A stretch of 64,000 nt of DNA, taken from assembly GCF_000974445.1 (NCBI RefSeq), contig NZ_BBOJ01000005.1, positions 62,001 through 126,000 on the forward strand, written 5' to 3'. The first letter of the stretch is position 1. Every line of letters starts with the position of its first letter. The position numbers were made by a program, and so were the translations under genes. This stretch comes from Lentzea aerocolonigenes. Its GTDB lineage: Bacteria > Actinomycetota > Actinomycetes > Mycobacteriales > Pseudonocardiaceae. The notes under the pieces are model-generated. The model had not been told where the DNA came from. It did not search any database and worked only from the letters and a program-made list of their open reading frames with translations. Positions 49,874 to 58,889 of this stretch are shown one piece after another.

Positions 49874-50956
49874 TCACGAACTCCAGCGCTGAAGGCTTTC
49901 CCACCGGCCGGCGACCTCCGCGGGTGACGGCATCGCGGCGATCTCGTCGCGGACCTCGCCCGCCGCCTTCTGCAGCTTCGAGTCCTCGATCAGCCGGGTG
50001 AGCAGCTCGGGCGTGATGTCCCTCGGACCGGCCTTGAGCCCGGCTCCGCGCCCGGTGATCGCGTTCGCGTGCGTCGTGCGGTCGCCCGGTCCCGGCTCGA
50101 CGAGCTGCGGCACACCCGCCGCCAGCGCGCCGAGCAACGTGCCCGCGCCGCCGTGGTGCACGATCCCGTCGCAGAACGGCAGCACGTTGGGGAGCGGCAC
50201 CCACCCGACCGTCCTCACGTTGTCCGGCAGGCCTTCGGTCTTCTCCGGCCGCACCAGCACGAACTCCGCGTCCACGTGCTCGGCGGCTTTGGTGACGGCC
50301 GCCATCATCCGGCCGCTGCCCGGGCCGGGCGCGGTGCTGCGGCTGACCAGGATGCGCGGCTTGCCGGAAGGTTCGGCGAGCCACTGCGGCACCTCGCCGT
50401 TACCACTGTGGGCGACGAACCGCATCGGCTGCCCGACCTTGAACTCCAGGATCGATCGCGGTGCGGTACGCAGAACCATTGCGGGAGAACGCACCCCGGC
50501 CTTCATCCGGGCGCCGACCGCCGCCGTGAGCTCCAGGCCGTCGAACAACGACACGTCGTGGACGATCGAGGGAACCCCGAGTGCCGACCCGGCGACGGCG
50601 AGCGGTTCGTGCACGACGACATCCGGCCGCCACTTCGCGGCAAGCGTTTGCAGCGGCTCGGTCATGGCGTCGCCGACCGTGCCGAACATCCGGGACACGA
50701 AGTCGAGCCTGCCGCTGCCCGCCATCTCCCGCTTGGCCACGATCGGGTGCGCGAGCATGATCCGCAATGCGATCGGCCCGAAGCGAATGTTCGCGGGAAC
50801 CACGTCCTCGACCGGCAGTCCCGACTCGCGGACCCGCAGCGCCTCGCCACCCGTGGCGACCACGACGTCGTGTCCCGCGTCGCGCAACGCCAGTGCCAGG
50901 GGCATCAACGGAAAGACGTGACCCAGCAGGGGCGCGGCGACGACGAGAACACGCAT
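49874..50956 (-). CDS. GT-B glycosyltransferase (MGT/GT1 family) 2
   Basis: 360 residues. MRVLVVAAPLLGHVFPLMPL at the N-terminus, then VRTVGWVPLPNVLPFCDGIV and HHGGAGTLLGALAAGVPQLV near the C-terminus. The donor-site tail GPGDRTTHANAITGRGAG follows. A paralogue of the downstream GT, with similar length and organisation. A TetR regulator gene ends 40 bases upstream and may control both. Confidence 0.88.
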   Translation of the reverse strand: MRVLVVAAPLLGHVFPLMPLALALRDAGHDVVVATGGEALRVRESGLPVEDVVPANIRFGPIALRIMLAHPIVAKREMAGSGRLDFVSRMFGTVGDAMTEPLQTLAAKWRPDVVVHEPLAVAGSALGVPSIVHDVSLFDGLELTAAVGARMKAGVRSPAMVLRTAPRSILEFKVGQPMRFVAHSGNGEVPQWLAEPSGKPRILVSRSTAPGPGSGRMMAAVTKAAEHVDAEFVLVRPEKTEGLPDNVRTVGWVPLPNVLPFCDGIVHHGGAGTLLGALAAGVPQLVEPGPGDRTTHANAITGRGAGLKAGPRDITPELLTRLIEDSKLQKAAGEVRDEIAAMPSPAEVAGRWESLQRWSS

Positions 50957-50995
50957 ACAGCCAGGTTAACCACAGGTGCGCGGGTGCGGCTGTGA

Positions 50996-51532
50996 TCAGC
51001 GGGGGTGGTCGTCTGGCTCGACCAGCCGGCGCACCGCGTCCTCGACGGTCCGCCGCCGCACCAGGTGGTCCGAACTGTCGGCCGGCGCGTTCGACCACAT
51101 CGACGCGATCGCGAGCACCAGCACGAGCACCTGCTCCGCGGAGAACCGCGTGGACACCACCCCCTGCGCCTGCGCGTCCCGGATCGCCTCGACCTCGGCA
51201 CGCCTGCTGACCCGGCCCGGCCGCTCCAGCCGGTGCCACGTCGCGAGCCGGGCGAACTCGGGGTGCTCGTGCTGCCGGTCGTAGAGCCTGGCCGCGTACC
51301 CCGGCAGGTCGTGGGCGTCGAACTCCACGAAGGCCGCGCCCACCACCTCGGACTGCACAGCGTCGAACAGCTCGTTCTTGCCGCCGTAGTAGGTGTAGGT
51401 GAGTCCGGCGGAACACCCCGCCATGCGCGCGATGCGTTCCATGCGCGCGCCGGCGAACCCGTAGGCCGCGAACTCGATGAACGCGGCGTTCAGCAAACGG
51501 CGGCGGGTCCGTTCCCGATCGCGGCGGGCCAT
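50996..51532 (-). CDS. TetR-family regulator
   Basis: 178 residues from ATG 51532 (MARRDRERTRRRLLNAAFIE). HTH: GFAGARMERIARMAGCSAGL, then TYTYYGGKNELFDAV. The C-terminal domain is paralogous to that of the TetR at 8598 (HDLPGYAARLYDRQHEHPEF). A TAGTG-n7-CACTA palindrome lies 12 bases upstream, and a matching inverted copy is about 80 bases further. It is probably autoregulated, and the two glycosyltransferase genes downstream are candidate targets. Confidence 0.9.
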   Translation of the reverse strand: MARRDRERTRRRLLNAAFIEFAAYGFAGARMERIARMAGCSAGLTYTYYGGKNELFDAVQSEVVGAAFVEFDAHDLPGYAARLYDRQHEHPEFARLATWHRLERPGRVSRRAEVEAIRDAQAQGVVSTRFSAEQVLVLVLAIASMWSNAPADSSDHLVRRRTVEDAVRRLVEPDDHPR

Positions 51533-51542
51533 GCGCAACAGG

Positions 51543-51640
51543 CTAGTGCGGTGACCACTAACCCTTGCCGTGTTGTGCACGGTCCAGGACGTCGCCCTGG
51601 GCCGCGCTCAACACGGTGAGGATTGTGGTCACCGCACTAG
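51543..51640. promoter_or_regulatory. Paired inverted operator copies upstream of TetR
   Basis: CTAGTGCGGTGACCAC (51543-51558) and GTGGTCACCGCACTAG (51625-51640) are perfect 16-bp reverse complements. The first also contains its own dyad, TAGTG at 51544-51548 and CACTA at 51556-51560. Two binding sites allow looping across the ~80-bp interval; alternatively the arms could pair in a transcript. Confidence 0.65.
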
Positions 51641-51668
51641 GGGCCGCAGCCGATGAGTGCGGCCCCTA
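51638..51668. terminator. Terminator hairpin after the C39-like gene
   Basis: TAGGGGCCGCA (51638-51648) and TGCGGCCCCTA (51658-51668) form a perfect 11-bp stem with a 9-nt loop, 12 bases past the stop of the minus-strand gene at 51681. Confidence 0.75.
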
Positions 51669-51680
51669 CGGAGAACCGGG

Positions 51681-52604
51681 TTACTTGGCCATGTCGAACC
51701 AGTTGAAGCCCTCGACCATCTGCCGGGTGGTGTCGCTGAGGTAGCGCGCGCCGGTGAGCTCCCAGCGGTCGACCCACGTGTAGGTGCCAGGCTCCTGCGA
51801 CTCGTCCTCGGCGGTGTTCTTGTCGTCCACGGCCGGCGAGTACTGCAGGAAGTGGCGCTTGGTCAGGGTGACGTCGAGCGCCTCGTAGGCGGACTGGGTG
51901 TTCAGGTAGTCGCCCTGACCGTGGTCGCCGGCGCGGCCGGGGTCGGCCAGCTTCAGCTTCACGGTGTTGCCGCCGAAGGAACCTGTGGCGGACACGGCCG
52001 TGACGATGTGACCACCCGTGCGCTGCAACGTGTCGCTGAGCGGACCGTTCTTGTAGCGGCCGTACACGAGCTGAAGGGGGCCCTCGTTCAACTTGCGGGC
52101 GATGTCACCGGCGAAGTCGGGGTTGTCGATCGTGCTGACGCGGCCGCGGGTGGTCTGCCAGCCGGCGTTGCGGGCCGGCAGGGTGGCGTTGTCCCACGCG
52201 GCGCGCAGGCCGGTCAGGCTGGTGCCGCCGTCGTAGCCGGCGTCCGTGCCGATCTTCGAGATCGAACCGGTGACCGTGCTGTAGTCGACCTGCTTCATGG
52301 GGTCGAGGTACCCGACCTTCACCGGTCCCCAGCCGATCGGCGCGCCCTTCACGTGCGCCCAGTAGTGCAGGACGTTGTACAACGAGGCCGGTCCGCAGTA
52401 GGCGTTGCCGTTGCTCTCCAGGTTGGTGCGGAACTGGTCCACGTCGCTCACGCCGCACTTGCGGACGTTGAAGTCGGGGCCGGCCAGGTCGGAGGCGTTC
52501 ACGCACGGCGGCGGGGTGCCGATGACGTCCGCCGAGGCCATCGGAGCGAACGCGGTGGCGAGGGTGGCGGTGGCGGCGGCGGCGAGCAGAGCGTTGCGGA
52601 TCAT
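51681..52604 (-). CDS. Secreted C39-like cysteine peptidase family protein
   Basis: 307 residues from ATG 52604 (AAGGGGA upstream). Signal peptide IRNALLAAAATATLATAFAP ... ASA. A papain-like fold of the peptidase C39-like type is suggested by NAYCGPASLYNVLHYWA (Cys), GGHIVTAVSATGSF (His) and KLKLADPGRAGD (Asp). The C-terminal region is Trp-rich (EPGTYTWVDRWELTGARYLS). The substrate is unknown; it may be a secreted protease or an enzyme of plant/host interaction. Transcribed alone. Confidence 0.75.
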   Translation of the reverse strand: MIRNALLAAAATATLATAFAPMASADVIGTPPPCVNASDLAGPDFNVRKCGVSDVDQFRTNLESNGNAYCGPASLYNVLHYWAHVKGAPIGWGPVKVGYLDPMKQVDYSTVTGSISKIGTDAGYDGGTSLTGLRAAWDNATLPARNAGWQTTRGRVSTIDNPDFAGDIARKLNEGPLQLVYGRYKNGPLSDTLQRTGGHIVTAVSATGSFGGNTVKLKLADPGRAGDHGQGDYLNTQSAYEALDVTLTKRHFLQYSPAVDDKNTAEDESQEPGTYTWVDRWELTGARYLSDTTRQMVEGFNWFDMAK

Positions 52605-52746
52605 TTCGGTGTCCCCTTCGGATCTCGTGTTCCCCTGTGGTGACACGAGATTCGCCGGGACGGACCCCCAAAGGCATGAGGGGAGATCCCTCAACCCTCC
52701 GGCGGGAAAGTTGGGTGTATCAGGGGCACCCCCACGCCGCTCCGTA

Positions 52747-55506
52747 TCAGGCGAGCACTGCCGCGAGGTCCCTGCGACCTGCGATTCCGAGCTTCGTGTA
52801 GATCCGGCCGAGGTGGTTCTCGACGGTCTTCGGCGTCACGAACAGCTCCTGCGCGATCTCCCTGTTCGCCCGGCCCGCGGCCGCGAGGTCGGCCACTCTC
52901 CGCTCGGACGCCGTCAGCGCCTCGGCCCCCACGACGATCTGCCTGCGCGGCCGGTCGCCGAGCGCCTCCAACGCCTCGACCGCGCGCGTCCGCAGCGTCG
53001 CGGAGCCGCAGTCGCCCGCGAGGTCGATGGCGCGGTGCAGCGGTTCCCTGGCGTCGGTCCGCCGGCGTGCCACCCGCAGCGCCTCGCCGAGGTCGACGAG
53101 CGACCGGGCGAGCTCCAGCCGTGACGGTGACGCCTCCAGCACCGACACCGACTCGGTCAGCAGCTCCAGCCGTGCGCTCGGGTCGGCGTGGGCGAGCAGC
53201 CGCAACGCCGCTCCGACCTCGGTCGCCGCACCCCACTTGCGGGCCACGTCGAGCTGTTCGGTCGCGAGTTCCAGCGCGAGCTCGTGCTCGCCGAGCTGCA
53301 ACGACGCCCTCGCCGCCGGTGCGCGCCACGGGATGGTCGGCGGATCGACGTGCACCTGGTGCATCGCGTCCCGCTGGCGGTAGGCCTGCGCCATCGCGCG
53401 CCGCGGGTCGCCTTCCGCCAGCGCGATCAGCGCCCGCACCTCGTGCAGCCAGATCATCGGCATGGTCAGCCGGGCGTCCGCGTGCGCCGAGTCGAACGCG
53501 GTGATGAACGCGGTGGCCGCCGCGACGTCGCCCCGTTCGAGCGCCGCGTAGACCGCGAAGTGCGTCGAGGTCGCGCGCAGACTGATCACCTCGGACACCG
53601 GGTCCTCGTGCGCGACGGCGGCCAGGGCGCCTTCTGCCTCCGCCTCGACCGCCGGCATGTTGCCGACGCGCCAGTTCAGGAACAGCGACGCGTTCGCCAC
53701 CATCGCGAACTCGATCGGCGAGCCGTGCTGGCGGACCCGCAGCCGGGCGCGCTCGATCTCGTGGCGTGCCGTGTCGACGCCGTCCGCGGCCATCAACGCC
53801 AACAGCGCCACCAGCCACGCCACCATCGCGTCCGTGCTGCCGGTCGCGTCGTCGAGGTACGCACCGTTCGCGAGCGCGCGCGTTGCGGTCGTGGCCACTT
53901 CATCGTGCGGCCACACCTCGTAGCGGCCCATCTGCGCGAGAAGCCCGAGCAACGTGCGTTCGTCCGGGGTGCCGCCCGCCAGTCCCGCGTAGCCGCTGAG
54001 GTGCGCGGAGGCGACCTGGCGCTGGTCGGGCAGGAACGAGCGGAACACCGCGAGCCGTGCCTCCAGGTGCAGCCGCGACTCACCGTCCGGCCTGGCCGCG
54101 ATGGCCTCGGTCAGCTCGGTGATCGCCGCCGCGGGTCCCTCGATGGCGGCCGTGGCGGAGGCGGCAGCCGCGACCAGTTCCGCGTCCGGCAGGCCCTGCG
54201 CCGCCGCTTTCAGGTGCCGGTGCGCGTTCACCGCGTCGCCGGTCCGCAGCAACGCCCGGCCCAGCTCGGCACGCAGTGCGGCGTCATCGGGCCGTTCGTC
54301 CACCGCGCGCGCAAGATGGGCCGCGGCCGTGCGTGCGTCTCCGGCCGACAGCAGCGTCGCGGCGGCCTTGCGCAGCACGTCGGCGGCGTTGGGCAACGTG
54401 CCCTTCGGTGCGTGCACGAGATGCGCCGCCACCCGATCCGCCGGTGCGTGCGACTCCCACAACGCCTTCGCAGCGCGCGCGTGCAACGAGGCGCGCGCGA
54501 TCGGCCCGAGACCGGTCAACACCGCTTCACGCACAACGGGATGCACGAACCCCAAGTGCTCACCGGTGACCAGGACGTTCGCCGTCGTCAACGCCTCCAC
54601 GGCGGCCGGAAGATCGCCGACCTCGGCCAGTTCCGCGGCCTGCCACGGGTCTGCCTGCGAGCCCAGCACGGCGACCGCACCGGCGAGCGCCACTGCCTCG
54701 GCGGGCAACCGTCCGAGCGTGGCGCGGAAGACCGTGCTCGGCCCGAGCGTGCCGACCTTCTCCGCCGTGCAGGCGTCGTCGAGCGGCAGCCCGAGCGCCG
54801 CGAGCTCGTCCACCAGCACGCCGGACAGGAACGGGTTGCCGCCGCTGGCCGCGTGCAGTGCCTTGATGACCTCGGGATGCCCGCCCACCAGTGCGCCGAG
54901 GGCGTCCGTGGTGAGCGGGCGGGGGAGCAACCGGTCCGCGGCCACGCTGAGCGCCGCGAGCGGCCCGAAGTTGTCCGCGGGCGGCTGGGTCGCGACGACC
55001 AGCGCGATCGGCAGGTCGGAGATGCGGCGCGCCAGGTAGACGAGGAACTGCAACGACGACAGGTCGGCCCAGTGCGCGTCGTCCACCGTGATCAGCAGCG
55101 GGCGGGTGGAGGAGAGGTCCACCGCGACCCACCACAGCGAGTGCAGCGTGCGGGCGAGCTCGGCCTCGCTCGGGTCGAGCGCGGCGTCGTCCAGCGCCTT
55201 GAGCGCCGCACCCGACGGCCCGGCCAGGATCTTCTCGCGGAGCTCGCCGGAGTACCGCGACACCGAACGTTCGACCATCTGCCGGACGACGCCCCACGCC
55301 ATGGCGCTCTCCAGGGCGTCGCCGACGGCCTGCAGCCGTCCGAACCCGCGTTGCTTGGCCAGCTCGCGGCACTCCTGCACGAGCCTGGTCTTGCCGATGC
55401 CGGCGCGGCCCTCGATGACGACGACGCGACCCTCACCACGGGCGGCTGCGTCGAGAGCTTCACGAATGTGCGCGATCTCGTCGTCTCGTTCAAGTGGTTC
55501 GCGCAC
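52747..55506 (-). CDS. LAL-family (large ATP-binding LuxR) regulator
   Basis: 919 residues from GTG 55506. The AAA ATPase N-terminus has Walker A EGRAGIGKTRLVQ and Walker B LLITVDDAHWAD. A long helical-repeat middle (about 300-840) follows, then a C-terminal LuxR HTH (LTASERRVADLAAAGRANRE, then a helix near TPKTVENHLGRIYTKL). LAL regulators are large activators, often of secondary-metabolite or sugar-uptake genes. It stands alone, with no obvious target beside it. Confidence 0.93.
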   Translation of the reverse strand: MREPLERDDEIAHIREALDAAARGEGRVVVIEGRAGIGKTRLVQECRELAKQRGFGRLQAVGDALESAMAWGVVRQMVERSVSRYSGELREKILAGPSGAALKALDDAALDPSEAELARTLHSLWWVAVDLSSTRPLLITVDDAHWADLSSLQFLVYLARRISDLPIALVVATQPPADNFGPLAALSVAADRLLPRPLTTDALGALVGGHPEVIKALHAASGGNPFLSGVLVDELAALGLPLDDACTAEKVGTLGPSTVFRATLGRLPAEAVALAGAVAVLGSQADPWQAAELAEVGDLPAAVEALTTANVLVTGEHLGFVHPVVREAVLTGLGPIARASLHARAAKALWESHAPADRVAAHLVHAPKGTLPNAADVLRKAAATLLSAGDARTAAAHLARAVDERPDDAALRAELGRALLRTGDAVNAHRHLKAAAQGLPDAELVAAAASATAAIEGPAAAITELTEAIAARPDGESRLHLEARLAVFRSFLPDQRQVASAHLSGYAGLAGGTPDERTLLGLLAQMGRYEVWPHDEVATTATRALANGAYLDDATGSTDAMVAWLVALLALMAADGVDTARHEIERARLRVRQHGSPIEFAMVANASLFLNWRVGNMPAVEAEAEGALAAVAHEDPVSEVISLRATSTHFAVYAALERGDVAAATAFITAFDSAHADARLTMPMIWLHEVRALIALAEGDPRRAMAQAYRQRDAMHQVHVDPPTIPWRAPAARASLQLGEHELALELATEQLDVARKWGAATEVGAALRLLAHADPSARLELLTESVSVLEASPSRLELARSLVDLGEALRVARRRTDAREPLHRAIDLAGDCGSATLRTRAVEALEALGDRPRRQIVVGAEALTASERRVADLAAAGRANREIAQELFVTPKTVENHLGRIYTKLGIAGRRDLAAVLA

Positions 55507-55592
55507 GAATTGATCGTAGCGGCCATTCGGCGGGCTACACGCTGGTCATCGACACCGCATCCGGGCGACTTGATGCTCCATTGGAGTGATCG

Positions 55593-56516
55593 TCAGTTCA
55601 CGCACAGATCCCCGGGATCCGCCGCCTTCCCGGCGAGGGCCTTGTCGGTGAACTCCTTCGACTTGGCGGGGTCGGCCTCGTACGCGAAGCCGTTCTGGTT
55701 CTGGACGGGCGTGCCGACCGGCAGGGTGCTCATGCTGATCTTCACCGGGCCGGTGAACCGCTGCGCGAACGCGAGCACGTCCCAGCCCTGGTCGATCTTG
55801 ATCATCCCGGCGGCGCCGTGGGCGAGCGCGACCGCCCTCTCCTTGGTGAGCTGCGAGGCCACTCCGGCGAGGAAGACCTGGTGCCGCTTGATCCGGTCCA
55901 GGTCACCGTTCGGCAGGCCCTGGCGCTGGCGCAGGAACGCGACCGCGTAATCGCCCGAGATCGTCGTCTTGCCCGCGCGGAAGGGGACCCCGGAAACCGG
56001 ATCGGTGATCGCCGCGCGCAGGCAGACCTCGACGTTGAGGAGGTACGCGATCCTGCCGACATCCCTCATCTGGATCGCGGCGTAGTGGTCGACCTTCGTC
56101 CCGGTGAGCTTCTCGACGGCCGCGGTCAGCTTCTTCGGGTCCTGGGCGAAGAGGGTGTTGATCTTCACGCCGTCCACGAGGAGGTCACGCGGCAGCGACA
56201 CGAGCGCCGCCGTCCCGTCCGCCTGGAACCGCGCCAGGACCAGCGCGTCGCCGAGGTTGACGTCGTCGAGGCCGACGAGCAGCACGTTCTGCGCTTCCTG
56301 CCCGAGGGACGCCCCGACCGGTGCCGTCTCGGTCTTCTTGATCGTCGTCGGGACGATCACGGCCGCGGCGGCCGCCGCGACGGTCAGCGCGGCCACACCG
56401 ATGATCATGCCGAGCGGCTTGCGCTTCCTGGCCTTGTGCAGGTCGGCCATCACGGTCCGCGGATCGACGCGTTCGTCGGCTTCGGCGGCGATGGCTTGGC
56501 GGATCAGGTCGTTCAT
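55593..56516 (-). CDS. LytR-CpsA-Psr (LCP) family protein with a cytoplasmic N-terminus
   Basis: 307 residues from ATG 56514-56516, overlapping the sigma gene stop (ATGA). A ~37-residue cytoplasmic N-terminus (MNDLIRQAIAAEADERVDPR) is followed by one membrane span (PLGMIIGVAALTVAAAAAAV) and an extracellular LCP domain (NVLLVGLDDVNLGDALVLAR; VSLPRDLLV; DHYAAIQMRDV; RQRQGLPNGDLDRIKRHQVF). LCP proteins attach glycopolymers to peptidoglycan. The position, directly after and overlapping an ECF sigma gene, is the slot of an anti-sigma factor, and the N-terminus may act as one (inference). Confidence 0.85.
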   Translation of the reverse strand: MNDLIRQAIAAEADERVDPRTVMADLHKARKRKPLGMIIGVAALTVAAAAAAVIVPTTIKKTETAPVGASLGQEAQNVLLVGLDDVNLGDALVLARFQADGTAALVSLPRDLLVDGVKINTLFAQDPKKLTAAVEKLTGTKVDHYAAIQMRDVGRIAYLLNVEVCLRAAITDPVSGVPFRAGKTTISGDYAVAFLRQRQGLPNGDLDRIKRHQVFLAGVASQLTKERAVALAHGAAGMIKIDQGWDVLAFAQRFTGPVKISMSTLPVGTPVQNQNGFAYEADPAKSKEFTDKALAGKAADPGDLCVN

Positions 56517-57019
56517 GAGTGCACCCCCAGGGTGGCGGATCGGGCGAGTTCGTGAGCGCGCAGCGTCTGCAGTGCGCGAGAGAGTTGGCTGCGCACGGTT
56601 GATTCCGCGCAACCGAGCACCTGTGCGATCTCCGCGTCGCTGCAGTCCTCGTAGAACCGCAGCACCAACGCCGCACGTTGCTTGCGCGGCAGGACAGCGA
56701 TCCGCGCGCGCATGGCCTCGCGTTCGGCGTGTGCGTCGGCCGGGTCGGCCATCGACGGCACGTGCCTGGCGAGCTCACTGCGTTCCACAGCGACCTCTCT
56801 CGCGGCCTTGCGACGACGCCACGACAGGTAGTCGTTGGTCACCATGCGCTTCACGTAGAGGTAGGGCGCATCCATCGCCCCGATGCGATCCCACTTGCTC
56901 TGCGCGCGCATGAGTACGTTCTGCACGATGTCCTGCGCGAGATGCTTGTCGCAGGCGATCGCGGTGGCGTACCTCAGCAGCCGGTCGAGCCGGTCAGCGA
57001 CGAACTCGTCGAACCCCAC
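56513..57019 (-). CDS. SigE-family ECF RNA polymerase sigma factor
   Basis: 168 residues from GTG 57019 (AAGGGGG upstream); an open frame extends to 57109 without homology. Region 2 (LLRYATAIACDKHLAQDIVQ, NVLMRAQSKWDRI) and region 4 (LPRKQRAALVLRFYEDCSDA, AQVLGCAESTVRSQLSRALQ) are complete. The stop overlaps the LCP gene start by 4 bp, suggesting coupled, near-equal synthesis. It diverges from the PI-PLC-like gene across a 16-bp palindrome. Confidence 0.9.
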   Translation of the reverse strand: MGFDEFVADRLDRLLRYATAIACDKHLAQDIVQNVLMRAQSKWDRIGAMDAPYLYVKRMVTNDYLSWRRRKAAREVAVERSELARHVPSMADPADAHAEREAMRARIAVLPRKQRAALVLRFYEDCSDAEIAQVLGCAESTVRSQLSRALQTLRAHELARSATLGVHS

Positions 57020-57094
57020 GCCGCCCCCTTCTAGTTCGTGGTTGCTTGCGGCTCGGGAAACCCCATCGAGGCCGTCGCGCGCTGCATCGGATTT

Positions 57095-57110
57095 TGTGGT
57101 CCGGACCACA
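57095..57110. promoter_or_regulatory. Perfect 16-bp palindrome in divergent promoter
   Basis: TGTGGTCCGGACCACA. It lies between the ECF sigma gene and the PI-PLC-like gene. Its TGGTCCGGACCA core differs from the DasR element at 24440 only in the centre (CCGG for CTAG), which suggests a GntR-type protein. A weaker dyad, GTGAA/TTCAC, is at 57138-57152. Confidence 0.65.
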
Positions 57111-57181
57111 GATGTCTCGTTTCGGGCGGATTTCGGTGTGAAGTCTTTTCACGTTCACCCCGATGAACGACCCTTCACCCC

Positions 57182-58789
57182 ATGCGCATCATCCCTGCAC
57201 TCGCGCTGTTGTCGCTGCTGCTCGTCCCCGTGGACGCTGCCGCGGCACCCAACGGCAACTACTACCTGCAAAGCGCCGTGACCGGCCAGAACGCGGCCGT
57301 GTCCGGCTCCTCCGTGGTCCAGCACCGCCCCAAGGGCAACGAGGACCGCCAGCAGTTCACCTGGAACGGCAGCACGCTCTCCGAAGGCGGCCAGTGCCTC
57401 GGCCGCGCGGGCGACGCCGCCCAGATGGTCAGCTGCTCGAGTGCGGACGCCCAGTGGGTCGCCGTGCTCGACGACCAGGACCGCTACCGCTTCAAGGACC
57501 CCGGCTCGGCGCGCTACCTGATCGCGTCCGGCACCGACCAGGTCCGCGTCGGCACCGGCACCGACACGTGGTTCCTGACCCCGGTCAACCCTGTCCGGTA
57601 CCAGCCCCCTGCCGACCCGCGCCTGGACGAGATGACGTTCCTGACCGCCCACAACGCCTACGCGAACGGCGTCGACGGCGGCTTCACCTTCGCCAACATC
57701 GCCCCGAACCAGTCACGCGGCATCGTGCAGCAGCTCAACGACGGCGTCCGCGGCTTCATGCTCGACATCCACCAGACGCCCGACGGTGCGATCCTCTGCC
57801 ACAACAGCTGCACGCTCGTGAGCAAGCCCGTGGCGCTCAACGTCGACATCCAGCGCATCGTCGACTTCCTGAAGTCCCGCCCCACCGAGATCGTCACGGT
57901 GTTCCTGGAGGACTACGTCTCAGCCGACGTCCTGCGCGCCGAGCTCGCCCGCGTCAACGGCCTGAACGACGTGCTGTACCGCGCCGAGGGCGTGCGGGAC
58001 AACGGCTGGCCGCGCCTGTCGCAGATGCGGGCCACCGGCAAGCGCCTGCTCATCTTCACCGACCACGGCAAGGACGGCCGCGAGAACTCGGGCGTCCTCT
58101 ACCAGCGCGACTGGACCGTCGAGAACTACTGGTCGATGGGCTCGGGCGCCGGCACGTCCGACTGGTCCTGCTACTCCCGCTGGGGTGAGAAGCCGCTCAC
58201 CGCGACCGAAGCGAACTTCCGCCCGCTGTTCGTGATGAACCACTTCCGCGACGTCCCGATCCAGAGCACCGTCGCGACGGACAACTCGAAGGCCGCCGAC
58301 CGCGCCCGCCGCTTCTGCGAACCCGCGGCGCGCAAGACCGCGAACTACCTGGCCGTCGACTTCTACCAGCTGAACACGCCCGCCCTGCCGGTTGAACGGC
58401 ACCCCTCGGGCTCCGGTTCCGTCGAACTGTCGCCGACGCTCTGCCTGGACAACAACGCGGGCGGCACCGCCAACGGCAACCCGGTGCAGATCTGGACGTG
58501 CAACAACTCCTACGCGCAGAAGTGGCGCGTCGTCGCGGACGGCACCATCGCGACGGTGGGTGGGTGCCTCGACGTTTCCAACGGCGGCACCACCGACGGC
58601 ACGCCCGTTCAGCTGTGGGAGTGCAACGGCACGGGCGCGCAGCAGTGGCGGGTGCGCGCCGACGGGTCGGTGCAGAACCCGCAGTCGGGGTTGTGCCTGG
58701 ACAACCCCGGTGCGTCGACGACTCCGGGCACGCGCTTGAACATCTGGACGTGCAACGGGTCCGCGGCTCAGGCCTGGCGCTTCCGCTGA
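57182..58789 (+). CDS. Secreted PI-PLC-like phosphodiesterase with ricin-type lectin
   Basis: 535 residues. Signal peptide MRIIPALALLSLLLVPVDAA. An N-terminal beta region (about 25-140) is followed by a PI-PLC X-type domain with His in FLTAHNAYANG and a second His in MLDIHQTPDGAILCHNSC. A C-terminal ricin B trefoil (about 415-535) has repeated QxW motifs (QKWRV, QQWRV, QAWRF) and CLDN strands. It probably cleaves phosphoinositides or related phosphodiesters while binding a glycan. The canonical metal-independent PI-PLC His pair is present; the exact substrate is unknown. Confidence 0.88.
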   Translation: MRIIPALALLSLLLVPVDAAAAPNGNYYLQSAVTGQNAAVSGSSVVQHRPKGNEDRQQFTWNGSTLSEGGQCLGRAGDAAQMVSCSSADAQWVAVLDDQDRYRFKDPGSARYLIASGTDQVRVGTGTDTWFLTPVNPVRYQPPADPRLDEMTFLTAHNAYANGVDGGFTFANIAPNQSRGIVQQLNDGVRGFMLDIHQTPDGAILCHNSCTLVSKPVALNVDIQRIVDFLKSRPTEIVTVFLEDYVSADVLRAELARVNGLNDVLYRAEGVRDNGWPRLSQMRATGKRLLIFTDHGKDGRENSGVLYQRDWTVENYWSMGSGAGTSDWSCYSRWGEKPLTATEANFRPLFVMNHFRDVPIQSTVATDNSKAADRARRFCEPAARKTANYLAVDFYQLNTPALPVERHPSGSGSVELSPTLCLDNNAGGTANGNPVQIWTCNNSYAQKWRVVADGTIATVGGCLDVSNGGTTDGTPVQLWECNGTGAQQWRVRADGSVQNPQSGLCLDNPGASTTPGTRLNIWTCNGSAAQAWRFR

Positions 58790-58847
58790 GTCCCTGGCCA
58801 GAAGTCTTGTCCGCAACCTCCCGGCTCGCCGGCCCAGGTTCCGGCAC

Positions 58848-58883
58848 GGATGAACGGCGCGTGGACGAAAGCGCCGTTCATCC
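58848..58883. terminator. Hairpin sharing the GATGAACGGCGC repeat core
   Basis: GGATGAACGGCGC (58848-58860) and GCGCCGTTCATCC (58871-58883), a perfect 13-bp stem with a 10-nt loop, between the convergent PI-PLC and methyltransferase genes. The core is shared with 23137-23185. Confidence 0.8.
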
Positions 58884-58889
58884 ACCTGC

